A stretch of DNA of 21,004 nucleotides, taken from contig JBKPRZ010000081.1 in the NCBI GenBank assembly GCA_046734815.1, positions 1 to 21,004 of the forward strand, read 5' to 3'. Below the pieces are notes generated by a model that ran no database searches, was not told where the DNA came from, and saw nothing but the letters and a program-made list of their open reading frames with translations. The stretch is from CAVYGB01 sp046734815. GTDB taxonomy: Bacteria > Myxococcota_A > Polyangia > Fen-1088. Both the position numbers and the translations under genes were made by a program. This document shows, piece after piece, positions 17,257 through 21,004 of the stretch. Within the stretch, counting starts at the first letter, position 1, and each line of letters opens with the position of its first letter.

Positions 17257-18096
17257 TCAGTGGTGCAGGTAGAGGGGGACCGGCGCCTTCTGCACCAGCT
17301 CGTGGGTGACCGAACCCCACACCAGCTCGGCCAGCCGCGAGCGCGAGTAAGCTCCCATCACCAGCAGGCTGGCCTTCAATCGGTCGCGCAGCTCCAGCAA
17401 CGCGTCGGCGATCGGCAGCGCGGACACGATGTTGTGAGTCTCGGCCGCGATGCCGGCGTCGCGCAGAAGGGCGACCCCGCGGGTGGCGATGTCCCAGGCG
17501 GTGGCGCCGTCGTCGTTCACGGCGGCCACGTGCAGCTTGCGTCCCTGGTGAAGGCCGCTCTCGGCGAAGCTCTTGATCGCCCGTCCCGCCGCCGAGCTGC
17601 CGTCATATGCCAGCAAGACGTCAGGGCTGCCGCGATCGTGCGCCGTCTCCGAGACCAGCACCACCGGCCGGCGGGCCTGATGCAGCACGCGGTCGCGGGT
17701 GCCCGGATCTTCCGCCTGGGTCAGCACCCGGAAGTTCGTGTTGCGCCCCATGAAGGTGAGATCGTGGGCCTGCATCTCCTCGAGGATCTCCGCGGCGGGC
17801 CTGCCGCGCCGTTGGCGGTACCGGCCGGTCACCCCGGCGTGCTCGCACCGGTCGAGGAAGTGTCGCTCCCACCGCCTGGCCTGCTGCTCGGCCTCCGCCA
17901 GCAGGGCCTCGTCTCGCTGCTTCTTGTAGCTGGCGCCGCCGATGCTGGTGGGCGAGCCGGAGCGGATGTCGGGCTCGTCGACGACGGCCAGTCCCACCAG
18001 CGACACCCCCAGCTGCTGTGCCGTCTCGATGGCCAGGTCGATCGCGAGCTCGGTCTCGGCCGAGCCTTCCAGACAGACCAGCGCGGTTCTGATCAT
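17257..18096 (-). CDS. tandem-domain universal stress protein
   Basis: A 279-residue cytoplasmic protein from ATG 18096 (GGGGTGG seven bases upstream). Two UspA-type domains follow in sequence. The first begins MIRTALVCLEGSAETELAID and ends with RRPVVLVSE (about 1-155). The second begins DVLLAYDGSSAAGRAIKSF and ends with ASLLVMGAYSRSRLAELVWG and VPLYLHH (about 160-279). The ATP-binding G-2x-G motif is imperfect in both: GRNTNF in the first and GAYSRSR in the second. Nucleotide binding is therefore uncertain. Usp proteins respond to starvation or redox stress. The long open frame upstream of the ATG is not protein-like. It converges on amt. Confidence 0.9.
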   Translation of the reverse strand: MIRTALVCLEGSAETELAIDLAIETAQQLGVSLVGLAVVDEPDIRSGSPTSIGGASYKKQRDEALLAEAEQQARRWERHFLDRCEHAGVTGRYRQRRGRPAAEILEEMQAHDLTFMGRNTNFRVLTQAEDPGTRDRVLHQARRPVVLVSETAHDRGSPDVLLAYDGSSAAGRAIKSFAESGLHQGRKLHVAAVNDDGATAWDIATRGVALLRDAGIAAETHNIVSALPIADALLELRDRLKASLLVMGAYSRSRLAELVWGSVTHELVQKAPVPLYLHH

Positions 18097-18336
18097 CGAG
18101 CCACCCCGTGCACACAGGTCACCATGCCTGCCCGGTTGGGGCAAGGCGCGTTTGCACCCGAATCGGCAGGTGGTGCGGTGGGCTGGCCGGATCGGCGTTA
18201 CCGCGATTTTCCGCGATGGAAAGGCGGTCGAAACCTCATTCCAGATACCGTCGGATACTGGGCGACACCGCCACGGCCGGAGCAATCGAAGCAGAGCGGG
18301 GCACCGTGGTCTACCCGGTGCCCGGAGCGCGGCCCC

Positions 18337-18567
18337 CCGATCGTGCCCGCCTCGGCCTCCGACAGCGTTTATTGCTGGAACATGGCCCGCAACGCGGTCC
18401 ACGCGGCGATGGCGGGCAACACCGAGATGCTGATCGGCCGCTGGCACGGGCGGTTCGTGCACGTGCCGATGGCGCTGGCCACCCGCAGCCGCAAGCAGGT
18501 GATTCCCACGGACGACGTGTGGATGTCGGTCATCGAGGCGACGGGGCAGCCCAAGTCCTTCCTCTGA
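18337..18567 (+). pseudogene. 3' fragment of a phosphofructokinase gene
   Basis: About 77 residues at the end of an open frame. VPASASDSVYCWNMARNAVH, then AAMAGNTEMLIGRWHGRFVH, then VPMALATRSRKQV and VIEATGQP correspond to the C-terminus of ATP-dependent 6-phosphofructokinases (compare VPANAEDS, NLARNAVHAAMAG, FVHVP and ATGQP). The residues before about 18337 do not read as PFK in any frame, and no in-frame start or ribosome site is seen, so most of the gene (about 340 codons) is missing. It is a truncated remnant, or less likely a very short carrier of the C-terminal helix bundle. The stretch 18097-18336 holds nothing I can support. Confidence 0.75.
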
Positions 18568-18574
18568 ACGTCCC

Positions 18575-19183
18575 TCACAGCAGGCGGAGGCCCAGGCCCA
18601 TGCCAACGTGGATGAAGCGGGTCTGACGGTCGCTGGCTGCGCCGTTCTCCTCGCGGGCGATCTGGAAACCCTCCTGGTAGCCGAACTCGAGGGTGAAGAA
18701 CATGGCGGGCAGCAGGTCGAGGCTGGTTCCGACGGTGCCATCGACCACCAGGCCGCGCGGGTCCGCGCTGGTCGGCACGCCGCTGGACGGGACCAGGACG
18801 GAATAGCCGGGCGCGATGTAGGCGAAGACCTGCCAGCTCTCGGTCAGCCGGCTGTTGGCGCCGATGCGCGCGTGGAGGTCGGCTTCGCTGCCCTCGGCCG
18901 GGCCCTCGGCCAGGGTCTGCCCCTGGCTCAGCCAGTACACGTATTGCGAGCCCAGCCCGACGAAGAACACCTGACCGCAGGCGTAGTCCAGGGACAGACG
19001 GCCGGCGAAGGCGCGGTGGGGGCCGCGCTCGCTGAAGTGTTCGTCCTCAGCGGTGCGCAATGTCGCCCGGGGTACGAGGGCGGCCGTCATCGACAGCCGC
19101 AGGCGCCCGGGGTCGCCGTCATCGGCGCGCGCGCGGGCAGCGGACAGCACGAGCAAGGCGGTCACGGCCAGACGCGCTGCCAT
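18575..19183 (-). CDS. outer-membrane beta-barrel protein
   Basis: 202 residues from ATG 19183, with AAGGAG six bases upstream. A signal peptide (MAARLAVTALLVLSAARARA) is followed by a mature protein with alternating short amphipathic strands ending in Gly/Leu-rich GMGLGLRLL, typical of a last beta-strand inserting in the outer membrane. Stretches such as YACGQVFFVGLGSQYVYWL, QVFAYIAPGYSVLV and AMFFTLEFGYQEGFQIA behave as barrel strands. Eight to ten strands are expected from the length. No named family is clear; it may be a small porin-like or OMP_b-brl type protein. It lies just after the PFK remnant and is convergent with it. Confidence 0.8.
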   Translation of the reverse strand: MAARLAVTALLVLSAARARADDGDPGRLRLSMTAALVPRATLRTAEDEHFSERGPHRAFAGRLSLDYACGQVFFVGLGSQYVYWLSQGQTLAEGPAEGSEADLHARIGANSRLTESWQVFAYIAPGYSVLVPSSGVPTSADPRGLVVDGTVGTSLDLLPAMFFTLEFGYQEGFQIAREENGAASDRQTRFIHVGMGLGLRLL

Positions 19184-19312
19184 GTTCAGCTCCTTCCCGG
19201 TTCCGGCAAGTCGATCGACAACGAGCCTTTGACGGGCGAGGTCGGGAAACCGTCCAGATGAACGCGCGATGCGCGTGGGCCCGCGCACGCGGGGGGGGAC
19301 GACGCCCGCCAC

Positions 19313-20218
19313 TCACTCTGTGCGATGCACGGCGTGGGCGCCGAATGCGGCGGCGTGGTCGCGCGCGAACTCGGACAGCGCGCGGGGCGGCCGCTGCATC
19401 AGCCGGGCGAAGTCCCCGGTGACGAAGTCGCCCCAGCCGTCGCTGTAGGCGCGGCTGTATTCGACCATCATGTCGGCGATCCAGCTCGAGGCGCCCATCT
19501 CCAGCATCGCGCCGCGGGTCGCGGCCGGCGGCACCGGGACGTATTTCACGCTCCGCCCCGCGGCGCTGCCCAGGGCACCGGCCATCTCCTCTCCCGACAT
19601 GCTGGCCGGGCCGGTGAGGGTGTAGATCTTGCCGGCGTGTCCCTCGGGCGCGGTGAGGATGCGGGCCGCGAACGCGCCCAGGTCGCGCGTGTCCACCAGA
19701 CCCAGCCGCCCCTCGCCGAAGCTCTGGTACAGGGCGCCCTGGCCGGCAATTGCGGCGGCTGACCCCAGCAGGTTCTGCATGAAGAAGTGGGGTCGCAAGA
19801 TGGTCCACTGCAGGCCCGAGACCATCACCTCGTGTTCGGACAGCGCGTGCAGCCGGCCGTTGCGGGTGGGGGCGTCGGTGGCCGCGCCGATCACCGACAG
19901 CCGCACCACCCAGCGCACGCCGGCCTGGCGGGCCGCCCACAGGGCGTTCATGTTGTTTTCGGGGGCGCGCGGCCCCGGGGCGGTCAGCAGCCAGAGGGCA
20001 TCGACGCCCTCGAAGGCGGGCCCCAGGGTGCTGGCGTCGTCCAGATCTCCGCGCACGAGCTCGACCCCGGCGGCGCGCAGGCGGGCGGCCTTGCCCGGGT
20101 CGCGCACCAGGGCGCGCAAGGTCAGTCCCGGTTGACCGGACAGGGCGGCGATCAATCCGCCCGATACGGTGCCGGTGGCGCCGGTGATGAGGATGGTGCG
20201 AGGTTTCGTGCTGGTCAT
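19313..20218 (-). CDS. NmrA-like NAD(P)-binding oxidoreductase
   Basis: 301 residues from ATG 20218 (AAAGGAG six bases upstream; an ATG seven codons earlier is the weaker option). The N-terminus is a Rossmann fold: ILITGATGTVSGGLIAAL, then RALVRDPGKA and VELVRGDLDDASTL. The third glycine of the classical GxxGxxG reads Ser here. LTAPGPRAPENNMNAL, VVRLSVIGA, LQWTILRPHFFMQNLLG and DTRDLGAFAARIL are typical of NmrA/NAD(P)H-binding atypical SDRs such as quinone-oxidoreductase-2-like or TMR-type regulators. It is cytosolic. It is divergent from a LysR gene, suggesting that LysR controls it. Confidence 0.88.
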   Translation of the reverse strand: MTSTKPRTILITGATGTVSGGLIAALSGQPGLTLRALVRDPGKAARLRAAGVELVRGDLDDASTLGPAFEGVDALWLLTAPGPRAPENNMNALWAARQAGVRWVVRLSVIGAATDAPTRNGRLHALSEHEVMVSGLQWTILRPHFFMQNLLGSAAAIAGQGALYQSFGEGRLGLVDTRDLGAFAARILTAPEGHAGKIYTLTGPASMSGEEMAGALGSAAGRSVKYVPVPPAATRGAMLEMGASSWIADMMVEYSRAYSDGWGDFVTGDFARLMQRPPRALSEFARDHAAAFGAHAVHRTE

Positions 20219-20261
20219 GTCGATCTCCTTTCGCCTCACAGGATGAGCGCGACAGGTGTCC

Positions 20262-20308
20262 TGGACAATCCACGAAATCTGGATCTACTGTCCATGGAGG
20301 TGGACAAT
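20262..20308. promoter_or_regulatory. candidate LysR operator half-sites in the divergent gap
   Basis: TGGACAAT occurs at 20262-20269 and again at 20301-20308, across the LysR start codon. The reverse half-site TGTCCA lies at 20289-20294. These sit between the NmrA-like gene and the LysR gene. The first and second form a TGGACA-N21-TGTCCA inverted pair. This arrangement suits autoregulation and control of the divergent oxidoreductase. Confidence 0.5.
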
Positions 20309-21004
20309 GCCCAGTGACCTGAATGCGGTGGCCGTGTTCCTCAAGGTGGTGGAGCTGAACAGCTTCCGGGCGGCGGCGCAGGCGCTGCGGGTGCCACGCT
20401 CGACCGTGAGCCTGCGGGTGGCCCAGCTGGAGGACCAGCTGGGTGTGCGCCTGCTGGAGCGCACCACCCGGGCCCTGCGATTGACCGAGGCCGGTCGCAG
20501 CTACCAGCGCGAGGTCGCGCCGGCGCTGGAAGTGGTCGAGCAGGCGGGCCGAGCGGCAGCGGACCGTGAAGCGGAGCCCACCGGGCGCCTGCGCCTGACC
20601 GCCCCGATGGAGATGGGCCAGACGGTGCTGGGGCCGGTGCTGGCGGAATACCTGCGGCGCTGCCCCCGGGTCGAGCTGGAGGTGGTGTTGACCGACCGGC
20701 GGGTCGACATGGTCGAGGAGGGGTTCGACGTGGCCCTGCGGGCCGGCTTCCTCGACGACTCCAGTCTGGTGGCACGCAAGCTGGGTGAGCCCACGCGGAT
20801 GTCGCTGGTGGCCAGTCCCGCGTACCTCGAGCGCCGGGGCGTTCCCCGCCGCCCCGCCGACCTGACCCGTCACGACTGTCTGGTCATGAGCAGCGCCCTC
20901 ACCCCGACCAGCTGGCCGTTCTTCCTGCGCGGCCGCCGCACCCTGGTGCAGGTGGAGCCCAAGGTGGCCGTCAACAGCCACCTGGTGCTCCGGCATCTGG
21001 CGCT
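20307..21004 (+). CDS. LysR-family transcriptional regulator, 3' end cut by window
   Basis: From ATG 20307 (GGAGG six bases upstream), 232 codons to the end of the window; no stop is reached, so about 70 codons are missing. The N-terminal winged helix is standard: MPSDLNAVAVFLKVVELNSF, then AAAQALRVPRSTVSLRVAQL, EDQLGVRLLERTTRALRLTEAG (about 1-64). The co-inducer domain starts near residue 90 with GRLRLTAPMEMGQTVLGPVL. Frequent partners of this subfamily are NmrA-like or quinone-type oxidoreductases placed head to head, as here. It is likely to regulate itself and the divergent oxidoreductase; the inducer is unknown. Confidence 0.93.
   Translation, partial: MPSDLNAVAVFLKVVELNSFRAAAQALRVPRSTVSLRVAQLEDQLGVRLLERTTRALRLTEAGRSYQREVAPALEVVEQAGRAAADREAEPTGRLRLTAPMEMGQTVLGPVLAEYLRRCPRVELEVVLTDRRVDMVEEGFDVALRAGFLDDSSLVARKLGEPTRMSLVASPAYLERRGVPRRPADLTRHDCLVMSSALTPTSWPFFLRGRRTLVQVEPKVAVNSHLVLRHLA

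Noticed and set aside
18097..18336. Search for the missing part of pfk or another gene upstream of the PFK fragment
   Set aside because: I compared all three plus frames with PFK features and found none. Short phrases such as IFRDGKAVETSFQ are suggestive but match nothing I can name.

Overview
The window is about 21 kb of very GC-rich chromosomal DNA (roughly 70% G+C by eye). Genes are closely packed and mostly start at ATG with purine-rich ribosome binding sites. The mix of genes (a receiver-thioredoxin-reductase fusion, a GreB-like factor, an alpha-CTD-like/helix-turn-helix protein, many secreted hydrolases, a signal-peptide-bearing Amt) would fit a myxobacterium-like or other delta-proteobacterial lineage. 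That assignment is inference; there is no rRNA or marker gene here. I see no rRNA, tRNA, CRISPR array, insertion sequence, phage genes or defence island. This is core-type chromosome with several decayed gene remnants.

Left part (1-8040): a secreted M1 metallopeptidase is translationally coupled to a polytopic membrane protein and followed by a second membrane protein. A convergent small secreted protein (minus strand) comes next. It is divergent from a fused receiver/thioredoxin-fold/TrxR-like flavoprotein that lacks the redox CxxC. A periplasmic gamma-glutamyltranspeptidase follows. Middle part (8125-12000): a secreted M28-type metallopeptidase and a small secreted Cys-containing protein lie on the minus strand. 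A small cytoplasmic alpha/beta protein faces a GreB-like factor, and the two share a terminator hairpin that contains both stop codons. A 37-residue single-pass membrane peptide lies just upstream of the Gre gene.

Right part (12000-21004): a minus-strand pair encodes an NhaD/CitMHS-type ion transporter and, 2 nt downstream, an alpha-CTD-like/HTH protein. Then comes an ammonium transporter locus: two decayed amt copies in tandem (14375-14826 and 14831-15105), each carrying the same leader, followed by an intact 69-residue two-helix membrane protein and an intact amt. A tandem-domain universal stress protein, a 3'-terminal fragment of a phosphofructokinase gene, an outer-membrane beta-barrel protein, an NmrA-like oxidoreductase and a divergent LysR regulator (cut by the window end) complete the region.

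Themes: extracellular peptide breakdown and uptake of the released nitrogen (M1, M28, GGT, Amt), and ion/redox homeostasis (NhaD-type carrier, Usp, REC-TrxR-like protein). The most unusual items are the tandem amt remnants with a duplicated leader, the cysteine-less REC-TrxR fusion, the Gre factor with a missing acidic tip, and the truncated pfk.
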